From: Cristatella mucedo
Taxonomy: Eukaryota > Bryozoa > Phylactolaemata > Cristatellidae
Direction: 5' to 3'
NCBI GenBank assembly: GCA_009760855.2
Contig: WPIO01000005.1
Span: 12,688,001-12,752,000, forward strand
Length of the DNA stretch: 64,000 nt
Part shown: positions 1-12,000 of the stretch, piece by piece
How the letters are laid out: the number at the start of each line of letters is the position of its first letter
Numbering within the stretch: the stretch's first letter is position 1
The notes under the pieces: generated by a model
Database searches by the model: none
What the model was told of the DNA's origin: nothing
What the model saw: the letters and a program-made list of their open reading frames with translations, nothing else
Translations under genes and position numbers: made by a program

Positions 1-3000
1 AGCTGAAACACTAAGGAGTGTTCAAATCCAGTTACACCTTGAGTGATAGCTTTCATCTTGCTTGATATGCAACGTTGGATAGAGTGTCTCTGAGACCAAA
101 CAGTCGACCCAAGAATTAAACAATTCATGGAAAGTAGGCTGAAGCTGGCTGCGGGTGGGGAGGTGCATGCAGATAGCGAGTTTGTCAGAGACAGGGCAGG
201 ACAAGGTTAGACTCTGTAGACGCTTTGTCAGTGGACTGTGGCTGGCCAGGCTCTGACGCTTAGCCGAAGCAATTGCTGAAACCTACCTCCATAGGCGACT
301 GCTTAGCACCGTCAGCCTTTCTCTTCATCGCTCCCAGGTCGCAGCGAGAGCCACCGCGTCACGTACGGGTCACGGCTCGATAGCAGGCTAGTGCCTCAGA
401 CAGCTGAAGCAGGACAAGAAAGCAACGCAGTAACGCTCAAGACAATCCTCATAGAGCAGCAGACGCAAATACATACGTCATTGCAAGCTAGATGCTACCT
501 CCACTGGGTAAGCCCAGTATGTAAATAGTGCGAGGGCAACAGGTGGCCGGCTTCCAAGCAGGACGTAGCGACTGGAGTTAAAAGTCACTTGCGGCGAGCT
601 CCAAAAGATACGCTCCAGTGGGCCCTTGAGGTCAATATCATATGGAATAGAGTTGGTATTCAGAGCTATCTCGACGTATGCCGGTCACAAGCGGGTTAGC
701 ACAGATGCCGACTCGCGCAGCTACGCTGCGCATTGTTCAGCAATTGGTTGGCGAGGCTCTGGCTTCTGGCTTACGGCGTGGGACCCATCGGGACGAATTT
801 TGACACGAAAATCTTTGACATAAAATTTAATCATATTTTTATACTTATTGCATCCTAATTTCCTGCGTGAATTAATGTAGTGGCGCTGTCGCGACAGACA
901 CTTCTGTGCTGAGATTCCTTCGGATCCCGAAGACTACACGCAAGGAATCTGCGGTAAAGTAATTCCATAATTATTATCTCTACTAGCTCAGCATGCTTCA
1001 CGTGAAGTAAAAACTTCAGAATTCTAAAGGTAGCTTTGACATACCCTGCCCTGCTGGCTGCAGCTGTAGCCGACAGCTACTCGCATTCATAAGCTGGGAC
1101 TAGCATGACTTTTGAGTCCCGCTGCCATAAGCCAAAACTCTTGCTTGAGATATTCATTTCCTTAAGAGAAAATGCGCTGTAAATGCAGCTTGACGCAATT
1201 TTATTGCCTCGTGTAGTGGTGGAGTGCAGTATTATTCAGAGGAATGCTTGGGGTGGGGGGACGCTAACTTCGCGTCTACTGGCATATCCAGCCCAGCGCG
1301 TGCACCATGATCACCAAGGACGCTACAAGACGATTGGACCCGGTGATAAGGTGAAGGTTACATAGCTGCGCTGGGGAGGGCGGAAGAGGCCTTTCTGTTT
1401 TTTTTTTACTTGGTACCATCTGAGAGCATCCATGTTAACCACAGGACCTGGCGATTTCTGCGCGCACTCCGTAGCATGGTACCTTAGTTTTTTCAGATCT
1501 CCGCTTAGATAGGTCTCCTCCCGCCAACCCACGGGGATGAGCTGTGGCTGTGAGGGAGCGAAGGAGAGTTGGAACGCCGGCCTTGGCAAGTTTCGTTTAT
1601 AAGAAGTCCCACTAAATAATTAAACTAATGGGTAATGATGTAAAATAATATAAAGGACGTGACGAGACGGCTTTTCGAATGTGAAAAAGTGAAACTAATC
1701 TTACTATAGGTCGTATAAACCTACTCGCTGCTACCTATACCTTTCTCCTTACGTTCCAGCGGCGCACGTCTATGCTGCATACGGGGTTCCTGCAGTACAC
1801 GTTGGTTAAAGTCGCGACCTGAGCATATTTAGAGTCAAAATATAGTGTTTAAAAGTCATACGCACGCTTTCAACTTGCACATGGAGTAGAGTTACAAATT
1901 AGCCTGAGTAAGTTTGGCTCGCTGAGCTCGAGAGACCAGGATTCTGGAGCCTTCTTACCTCAAGATTTGCTGGTGCTGAGATCCGCGCTGCTTCGCTCGC
2001 CTGTAGCCCTGTCTGATAACTCCAGTATGATGCAAACAGCTGCAACATAGCACTTTGTTGGAGCTACTTCATTATCCTAAAGGCCAATCCTGGAGTTGAT
2101 CAATATTAATTCCTCATGAATACTCTATGTCTCACCGTGCAAGCCTACGTAGACAGAAGCTCTACGAAAGCTGCCATGTCTTTCACATCGTCTGTCCATT
2201 CTGTATCAAACAAAGGACCATATATTCATCGCGGCGTAGTTGTGTCTACGCAGGGGGCTTGGTGTTGGCTTCGCACTCTGTAGTTCAAGTTATGTCTACT
2301 AAAACCGAGCTCGCAGTCCCTCTTAGATAAGGCTTCGAGCGACACGAATTTTTAGAACTCCGAACTCAGTCCCAATGCGTCCGTACCTAGGTGGCGATTG
2401 GAGCGCTGGGCTGGTGTTCAAGGAGCAGACTTATTCGTCACCGTCTGGGTGAGGTCGGAGGCCGGAACAGTTTGCTAGTTGGATCCTAACGTTCAGAGAG
2501 TTCTGCACTGCATGCCGTCCCGAACCCTGAGTCAGAGGTGCAATGAACTGAATTCTTGCTCAACGGAAAGCCCATGAAGATCTCTCGCGGAGGCGTAGGC
2601 AGATGGCGGACCCCGCCTCCATGAAATCCGAACCTGGCGGGCGCCAGCTGATAGAACTGCGCTGCCCTTGTGCCAGTAGGCAGGCCAGCCAGCCTCCTGC
2701 AGCATAGACCGGCTCGTCGGCTCCACAGCGCTAGCTGACCGGCCAGAAGTGGGTCCTACAGAGAGGCAGCAGCAGCCAACCTTAAATGCTTGCTTCAAGC
2801 CGTGGTCGAATGATCGATGGCCCAGCCAGATGAGGCTGGCTAGCATTTTATCGCGGGGGGGGGGGGAGGGATAGGTCAGAATCAGAGGTGCCTAATTGGC
2901 GGTCCACTCCTCTCGTTCTTGCGACTGCCGTTTTTCTAGAAAAGCCCTGCAAACTTACTACCTTTCGAAAGATAACTTGAAAGTTTGCCTTAATATGTAA

Positions 3001-3470
3001 AACGAAAATTAACAGCCCTTCACTGGTTGGATTTAAAATACCCTTTCGTTGCTAGTTAATCAGAAAATGCTTCCTTCTCGGCTGCAAAGGTAACTAATCT
3101 GCTGAATTTAGCTGAGAAAAGATGCTATTCACTGTTGTTCATCATCTACCGATCGCATCTAGAGCAAATTTGGGGATGCGGGATCGCATATCGTTCAAGT
3201 TCAACACAGACTTTACCCCTTGTAATTACCATTCCCGGTCGAATGTGAATAATTTTATTTCGTCTAGTTGTGGGATCGACTCTAGCGTGCATCGGCGCTC
3301 ATGCAATGCTTCCTTGCACAGAGCCAGCAGCGAACCTAACGCATGCCATTGGCCCGGTCAATGACAGTAGCAGTGGGCGTCAGGATGTACGATGGGCTGG
3401 AAAGATGATGTGATACAACTCGTATTAAGACCCATCTTCTTAATTATGACAAGGACTCCGAATAAGAGCT
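1..3470. other. Intergenic DNA downstream of gene A, nothing recognised
   Basis: No reading frame here shows domain motifs, splice-supported exons or similarity to the repeat families in the window. A poly-G run lies at about 2854-2865. The longest frame (2532-2846, minus) has no recognisable motif. Confidence 0.5.
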
Positions 3471-3475
3471 TAATA

Positions 3476-3630
3476 ATAATAATAAATAATTCATTAGTAT
3501 AGCGCCCCAAGAGAACTTAATCTCTATTCAGGCGCTTCACATATGCCTCAGGGCTCGAGCCCACGACCTCAGCCAGGCCTTGGTCGGGGCGAGCACCTTA
3601 ACCACTGGACAAAACCAGCTTATTATCCGG
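3476..3630 (-). mobile_element. SINE-1 copy (tRNA-derived, LINE-B-type tail)
   Basis: The reverse complement reads a tRNA-like head with A box and B box (GAGGTCGTGGGCTCGAGCCC), then the hairpin tail AGCGCCTGAATAGAGATTAA and GGGGCGCTAT, then an A/T-rich end. It matches the copies at 28856 and 46098. Confidence 0.8.
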
Positions 3631-5466
3631 TCAGGGCACTGTGGCTTTTAGTTGTGCGAGAAAGTATGAAACATGTTTCATATTATGTTGCAATGTTATA
3701 GGATCAGGTTCGAAGGCCCTTGCTTGTCGTAACCAACTTTTAGGTTGGTATGCTTCCTAACAAGGCAGTAGGCCAACATGTCCGGCTGTCGCGAAATGGC
3801 TATAAGACATTGCTGTGGCATGCCACATTCTATGCTGAAGAGAGTGCGATTGAGGATAAGTGAGATTCGCTAGTCCATGGCTTGTAGTGTCCATCACTCG
3901 AAACATATTTTCTTTGTCATCACATTAATTTGCCACTTCGATCTTTTTTTGCCACTTGTCACTTCGATCTTTTATTTACCTTGCAAGCTTAAGTGTGGCA
4001 AGGCCACTGAGAAACTACCTAAATTTTTATGAAGATCTGAAAGACAATTTTCTCTGTTGCTTAAAGAAGGACGCGCATAAGCAAAAATTAAGCGTTATAC
4101 GTAGTTCCGTTGTCTTTGCGGCTACCCAGCAGAATAAACTATCACATCGATATTTGTTTTACGTGTCACTGGTGACAGGGAGATCGGCGATTTGCTGAGA
4201 AAATATATCTGCGACAAGTGCCATACATCCAGTAATATTCATGCATTTCTCTGTTATATGGTTATCCAATTAGTTTGAACAGTGTGAATAGACATCCAAT
4301 CGAATCAAAGTAAACTTCCTCACCCTAGTAAATCTGAACGTAGATGTGTTCTATTCATCTACTGTCAACGACGTAAAGCGTGCTGTCCTAAGAAAGACAA
4401 CAGTTGTGGATGGTATTTAAGCCAACGAAAGCTACTTGCAGAGAGCTAGTACTTAGGTTCTATGAGTGACGTAGCCTGTTTCAATTTTTAACTGAATACT
4501 TTCCGAATCTGGCGCGATTGCTAAGCCTTGTTGGCTACCGAATGCGTTCTGAAAGCCGCTTAGGCTGTGAGTGGACTATACACAAATCTCCTGAGTAGTA
4601 ATACCCACATACTTTACATTTCACAGAGGCCAAAATACGGTTAATCGAAATCCAAGGCCGGTCAATCGAACTTGAACGGTAAAGGGCACACGTATTGACT
4701 ATAATGGGGTTCGTCCACTTGGTCGCCGTATGCTGCTTCGGGACGGGTAGCTCATATGTTTAGCGACTGGTGATAGAAGAACACGTGCTCTCACCACGAT
4801 GCATTAGTGCACATAAACAATAGCAAAATATAAAAGGCGAGTGGTACTGAGAAGAAATGTTTTCGCCTTAAGTAAACTTGGAGCAGTCCCAAAGGTTCAA
4901 GATTGCCATCTGCAGAGAGACGGCTTTCAGGCAGGTCGCAGTATCGTAAAATGACATGAGAATTACTTCGCGGCTGCTACTGTCTAAACTTGTCAAAAAG
5001 GTATGGGTTTCAGTCAAAGGGTTAAAAGTGACATAACAAGTGACAAGTGCTAGACATCAAAGCCAGGCAGGCAACTGACACTGACAGGGCTCACATCTGT
5101 AAACACTGCAAGCGAATCATTAAGCAGTTTCATCTGCACGAAAGAAACAGATGGTTACTATTGAACTCAGTCGCAGTATTCGCGGGCAGTTTACTCGAAT
5201 ACTCTAAAGTTCACTCATAGAACAGGACCAGGCCGGCCGCTCTGGTATAAGTTCTGCTCGAATTTGAGACTATCCTCAGATAATCAAATGCTTATGGGGT
5301 CTCTCGAACATTAAGGCCTGAGATTATTACATTCATCATTCCTAATTCTTCTAACGCGAGAGCTTCGAATGAACTCTGCTTGGCAGAAACATCATACAGG
5401 GCCATCTCAACGAGCCAGCGATTAAGTGCACGAAAAGGAAAGTAAATGTCGGCTGCTTTAGCAACT
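3631..5466. other. Intergenic DNA with one LINE-A scrap
   Basis: At about 4510-4615 (plus) the sequence resembles the LINE-A 3' end (TTGGCTACCGAATGCG, AAAGCCGCTTAGGCTGTGAG). The rest holds no gene or repeat that I recognise. Confidence 0.5.
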
Positions 5467-5469
5467 GCA

Positions 5470-5600
5470 TTTATATAGCAACAGAAGAGCCTTTTTGGCT
5501 ATAACCCCTCTCCGGCTTTCGGTGGACAATAAAAGACTGCCTACCGTAGGACTTGAACCAATGATCTGGGTAGGTTGCAAATTTGACCACATTACTCTCG
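5470..5600 (-). mobile_element. SINE-2 copy, diverged
   Basis: The minus strand carries the SINE-2 order: tRNA-like B-box region (plus-strand GACTTGAACCAATGATC), the body, and the end AGAGCC...GGCTATA seen in better copies at 6107 and 10352. It lies about 270 bases downstream of gene A. Confidence 0.55.
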
Positions 5601-5670
5601 CCTAGAAGAAAATAGCTATACATACCGTCGGTATATGTATGTATCCATATATGTACACTAAGTGGACATT

Positions 5671-5676
5671 TTTATT
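5671..5676 (-). promoter_or_regulatory. Candidate poly(A) signal of gene A
   Basis: TTTATT on the plus strand reads AATAAA on the minus strand, about 190 bases past the gene A stop. This is a reasonable 3' UTR length, but no cleavage site evidence is available. Confidence 0.4.
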
Positions 5677-5866
5677 AACGAGTTTAATACAAATAAAACA
5701 CAGTATAACATATAAATCTTCCGTGCCGCTATAAATCAAAATCTACCAACATCTTAAGATATCAATAAGAGATTAACAAGATCCGATCTGGTGATCACAT
5801 GCTACAGACTGCTTCTGCCGAATTCTTTAGTTGGACTGACATTCTGCTTGAAGTAGCCCCTTCATA

Positions 5867-6017
5867 TCAAGTCAGTTCTCGAAGAATCATTGTGAAAGTC
5901 ATGGTTTCCTTCAATGACATTCCTAGCTTCTGGTCAAGCAGATTGTAAAAATAGGTCGGTGCAAGAAGGAGTGCTCGTTGCATTTCAACAATGTGGGCGC
6001 CGCTCATGCCATCAAAC
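5867..6017 (-). CDS. Gene A exon 8: SAM domain end and stop
   Basis: A 151-bp terminal exon, acceptor GTTTATAG|G, ending LRELT and TGA at 5869-5867. It encodes FDGMSGAHIVEMQRALLLAP, then [20 protein letters not shown], the later SAM helices ending in a KLGMS...L helix. The gene B exon 43476-43626 is exactly 151 bp and very similar ([20 protein letters not shown]). Confidence 0.9.
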
Positions 6018-9000
6018 CTATAAACGAAGAAGAAAGTTACATTTGGAAACCTTTGGCGGCAGCGGGGAGCCGTATGTATTGTCGGGCATTAGTCAAACCT
6101 ATCTAAAGCCGTAATGGCTCACAGAGTAAGGCAGTTGCTTTTCACGACCTCGGCCCGAGGTCGCGGGTTCGAATCCTGCGGTGGGCGATCCTTTATCGCC
6201 ACTGCAAGCGGTGGTGATAGCCGTAAAGGCTCTTCTGTTGCTATACAAAAAGAGTCTGTTAAATCAGATAGTATTTTTTCGGTTTTGTGTACTTTTTCCG
6301 AGAAGGATGAAATTAACAAGCACAACAAGACGAAAGTAACGTTAACGCGCCGATGGCACTTTATTAAATGTCCGATTACATATATACTGCTACATACATA
6401 TACACTCATTTACATATATGCAGTTAAATAGTGCTTGCACTTCATTACCGAGGTCGTGGGGTCGGGCTCTGTAGCAGGTAAGCGAGAATGATAACCTCTA
6501 AGGCTTTTCTGCCGAAATATAAAATGAGGTTTTTGAATCAGCTCATTGACCTTTACGTTAGGTATTTACACGAACATATGCACAGCTGAAAATGTAACTT
6601 TAAATGTTTACAACTGCAAATATACATTAAACTATTATTACACACACACGTGCGAGTGCGCGCACACACACACATACACACACATATATACATATACATG
6701 CATATTCTATATATACACCCCTGTACATCTACAAGTTGTTTTAATGTATACTGAGTAATTGAAAGCTACAGGAAAAATGGCGTCACACGGACTATTTCCG
6801 TCTACACAAGTTCGGTAAATCGACTACCTTTCAGCCATCCAGCTATGACAAATTGCCTATACCAGATCGGTGGTATGGTGCCGCAGGTCACATACACGTG
6901 CACGTATAAGCAGTTTCCATATTATAACTATGCTACGGATAACAAATAATATGAAATACTAATAAACTGGCACTGCTCACAGCTGTTCAAATACATTTTA
7001 ATAACAACGCATTCCTAATCAATCCTTAGGAAAACAATCGGGCATGAATGGTAAAACCAAGATGCCCTGGTTTGACCCAGGGGTTAAGATGCTTGCCTTT
7101 GACTACCCCGGTCATGGTACTAGCCTTTTGCGACCAAGATGGTTCAGGTCCTATCTCAGTGGGAGATCCCAGAGCATTGATGTGAATGGACAAAGATCAT
7201 AAGATGGAAATTCTAAAATATGGGGTACATCAGGGGTCCGTGCTTGGTCCGGTTCTTTTCACGGTTTATACTCTTCCTCTTGCCGATGTGATTGCCAAGC
7301 ACAATCTAGGCTTTCACGTCTATGCGGATGACACTCAGTTGTACCTATGCTTTGATCCAACCCTGCACTCGACCACATCGAATTCTCTCAACTCCCTTGC
7401 TGCATGTATCAATGACATTGCGCACATGGGTGGCAGCAAACATTCTTAAATTGAATGATGATACAATTAACTTACTTGTTATGGACAACCTAGTGTGAAA
7501 AGAAATTGGAAAAAGCTAACGCTCAAAATGGGCTCTGCCAGCATATCTCCTGTTGAATCTACACTAAATCTAGATGTCAAAAGTGTTCCAAAGTGACCTT
7601 TCTTTAGACGACTACGTCAGCTCCACAATAATGTCTGCCTACTTTCAGCTACATAATATTCTAAAATCTGGGTTTTTTTAGACAAGGATACCACATCAAA
7701 GTTGGTCCCTGCATTTGTGACATCCGGTCCTGACTTCTGTAACTCACTGCTTGCCCGTCTACCGGCTTGTGCAATCAAGCGATTACAGCTGGTTCAAAAC
7801 TTTGCAGCTATGCTTGTCTGTCGTGAGCGTCGCAGTTGCCACATCTCACCACTTCTCACCGACCTGCACTGGCTACCAGTCAAGCAACACATCGACTTAA
7901 AGGTTTTGTCACTTACTTTTATGTCCCTTGATTCTTTGGCTCCAGCCTACCTAAAAGATCTACTGACCCACCAGGCTAAGCATCGTACCACCCGCTTTTC
8001 GGAATCTAACTGTTTACCTATACCTCGTACAAACCTCAAATCCTCTGGAGACCGTGCCTTTAGTTCGTATGCTCCCATAGCCTGGAACTCATTCCCGACT
8101 TCCGTCACGACATCTCCTGACCTGATCACATTTCAAAAGAAATTAAAAATGCCCTAATTTATGGCAGCATTTAGTGGGTCCCTGTGATTTGTTCTTTATG
8201 TGCTAATGCGTCAGGACACTGTGCATGCTGATGCACAGAGTCAGCATCTAAGTTTGGTTAGTGACAGCATGCACAGTGTCATCACGCATTAGCACATAAA
8301 GAACGATTCACAGGGACCCACTAAATGCTGCCATAAATAAGTGCATTTTTAATTTCTTTTTAAATGTGGTCAGGTCAGGAGATGCCTCATTTGTATAGCG
8401 ACAGAAGAGCCTTTACGGCTATATCCACCGCTTGCAGTGGCGATTAAGGATATCCCACTGCAGGATCGAACTCTCAACCTCGGTCCCGAAATCGTGAAAA
8501 GCAACCGCTTTAACCTTAACGTTAAAATCCCTAAACCTTGATCCGGAAAAAGTACACAAAACCGAAGCATACACACTAAAGAATAAACCCTAATACTAAT
8601 CATAAACTACCAATCACAAAACTTAAATCTTAAACTCAAAAATGAAAAAATATCTCAAAACGAAACGATTTTTAATATATGTAAACATATTTTTCAATGA
8701 ATCATATGCACCTACAAAATCATAAGACAGGTTACCGTGGGTATAGCGACAATTACAGGATCTAACACTCGATTGTGTTTTCTTTGCAGCAATTATAAAG
8801 CGCTAGAGAGAGATTGAGTTCTCTGAGGGCACTTTATCAAGTGTATTATAGTTATTATGATTAAATAACCATACAAATAAATGCCAGGTCAGCCTGAGCC
8901 TCATTCCTGCATCCACAGTTTCTCCTGTTTTACTTTGTTATGATGGTGTTTCGTGCATCACCAGACGAGGCTTCTTATATACACATTTCTACTCTCGCTG

Positions 9001-12000
9001 AGCTTAGTTCAATTTCTTAGTTATTTACCATATTTAGACAAAACTGCTTTGCATATATCAGCTGACTGGTTTTTCTAAATAAAAAAAAAAAATGCAAAAT
9101 GCTCTTGTTAGCACCCTTTTAACTATCTACATACACACCGCATGAAGCCACAGTAGTTATTATCTCTAGGTCTGCGTAAGATATTTGTTTCTATTCGTCT
9201 AACTATGAAAATGTCGGTAATTTGAAGTGAGCCAAAAGCTAGTATAACTCAAAAACACGAGGTCAGCACTTGGCAAGTTCTGGCTGTAGTTAGAGAGCTG
9301 AATGTTACTGCATGCCTGCATGATCACAGAGTTGTGTAGCATATTTCTTTTTCTACCTGCTAGAGCTGCTCTGCAGTCCGTGCTGAGATAACCACTTCCG
9401 GACATCTTCTTCAGTCCAGCTTCTTGCTGCCAGCGTGCTGGTCGTAGTACCTTCAACAGTGTCCACTCCCCGGGCTGGTAATCCTGCATGAAGAGGTGTG
9501 TCCATCGGTGGTTTGATGATTTGAGTAGTACCTAGTACCAAATGATAATCGATTAAGTTTTTAGAGCACACTGTACAAGAAAACTGGATTCTGCTGTAGC
9601 TTATAACTCAACAATACCATACCAGCAAAGTCCATGCTATGCTGAAGAGTTTTCTAAAGCCCATTCGAAGCCTCTGAGGCTTTCTATGCACGTAAAGCAG
9701 CCAAAAGAATCTCATGTAACGAAGAGAAAGTGAGACGCACAGATGAGTCTAGATGGCAGTCGAGGAAGTAAGTAGCATAGAAGCTCAGGACGGCTGGAAA
9801 GGATGTGTCCGAGTCGGCAGTGGTAGAGAGGATGCCACTGCATAAAAATTGTGGAGGTTTTAAAATAGCATAAAAATTATAACACCAACAGTATCTAATT
9901 GAGCAAAGGTACAGCTACAATAATAATAATAATAATGCACTCGATAAAGCGCCCTCAGAGAACAGGGAACTTATTGTCCCGAGAGGATTACCATTGGTAA
10001 CTCTACAGTTTTCAGAGACACGTGTACAATGTCGATTGAAGAAACAAATCCCCAATTTTGAGTAACACATTGGTGTGAAACTGTGCTAAGGCCAACAGGA
10101 AACATGCAACGGTGTATGCAAATTACAAATGCGAAATCCTTGCAAGAAAGTGGCATTCAAGAGGTCTTTAATACGAAAGTCGCAGCGACCCTGCTACGAC
10201 TAGACCAGTGTTACTGTCCTTCAGATGTGACACATGGGCTTAAACTGGGAAAGGCAGCAGATTCGCGAGTAGCTATAGCTGTACATATCTGTAGCTGTGA
10301 GTAGCTGGCTAGCAGCAGAATCTCCGACAAGATCTCGGACTAGCTATAATGGTGAGCCGTGATGACTCACTAGGTAATGCGGTTACTTTTAGCGATCTCA
10401 GCCCCGATGTCGTGGGTTCGAATCCTGTGGTGGGCGATCCTTTATCGCCACTGCAAGTGGTGTGGTGGTGATAGCCGTAAAGGCTCTTCTGTCGCTATAC
10501 AAAAGAGGCTGTTAAATCATTTAGTATTTTTTGTGTACAGCAATTTTCACAGAAAATCTAAATTTTTAGGAAGATATCTAAGAAGAGTATGAACAGATAT
10601 AGGATAATACTACATGGAAACCTCAAATTAATATACTACATCGATAGATGACCCTAGCGACCATGGTAAGCATCGAATCTGCATGCAATTTGACTGCCGA
10701 ATCGCAGCAAATGTAAAGTGCCTAGAAAGAGATTGAGTTCCGTGAGGGAACTAGATCAAATGTATTATTATTATTATTATTATTAGGGTTAAATCCACAA
10801 GACAGCCAAACGATACAGCTTCCTGCGCCTCCAATGTTGAGCATCTGCAGGCTCCATCCTCGGGTGCTGAGTTCCACTTACACTGCTGGCGATTTATCAT
10901 TTAGGTTTGAATATCATTACGTGGTTATCCTTTAGATACTTCATGGAACTTATGCAATGCTTAGTGAGCTTAAGATAAGCTTTTATACATTGCTTTCACT
11001 GATATAATTAATCATACATAAAGTCATTCCCCGATTCACGCCTCTCTAAACACGCAGACTTTTCTTTCTACGAGCATTTAGTTGCTGAGCTGGTTTGACC
11101 CAGTGGTTGAGGTGCTCGCCCGACAAGGTTAAAGGTGAATGTATTTGATGGCCGAGGTATTGGGCTCAAGCCCCATGGCATATGTGAAGCGTTTGAATAG
11201 AGATTAAGTTCTCTTAAGGTGCTATACAAATGAATTACATATGAATACCTATACAGCTAAAGAAAGTCCTAGTAAGTTTTTTCAGCTATCTTTTAATTGG
11301 AACTTACTTTGTCGTAAGCTCGAGCAATCTGGTCCTTAGTTTAGCCAGAGAAAGTAAGTAAAAGCATCTGAGCATTTGTGTCATTTAATGCCGTAACGTG
11401 ATCAGCCGAGGTCTTCAGGTCGCAGTCACGAACAAGTTCCGACATTTAGACAGAGTTCTTTTATTGAATCTATGCCACAGGCTCAGCTGCTATTATTTTA
11501 AACAGAGCCACGCTCCTTCAAACTCTTAAAAGCTGCCCCAGCAAGCTCGATCTCTACCTCTCAATCGCTGCACTATTTTCCATCCATCCGCCTCAATGAA
11601 AATTATTTTAGCGGCTGTCGGAACCTTGAGAAAGATAACCTGCCAGCCAATCACTCCATAGTGCATGTGCAACCACTGAAACAGTGATGTGAGACTTATC
11701 TGCAAGAAACGCACTCCTTAGAAAGTGAGTCGGATTTTGTTCCATAAGGAGACACCGGCCATTGAGAAGTTGAGGGACTTCCAGTGAGTGCATAACTCTG
11801 CGGCTATGCTGCTCTATGCTGAATGCAGCAACTGCCACATTACACCACCCCTAACCGAATTGCACTTGCTCATAATTAAGCAATGCATCGGGTGTAAGGT
11901 TTTGTCAATCATTTTTAGGTACCTCCATTCTTGTGCTCCAGCCTACCTATCTGAACTACTTTCCAATCAGGCTAGGCAACACCCAATATTCTGACCCAAG

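Noticed and set aside
2532-2846. 104-codon minus-strand frame
   Set aside because: No motif, no splice context and no paralog elsewhere in the window.
6107-6180. Possible functional tRNA genes at the SINE heads (also 10352, 28856, 46098)
   Set aside because: The heads have pol III boxes but do not fold as clean tRNAs, and each is followed by the same SINE body and tail.
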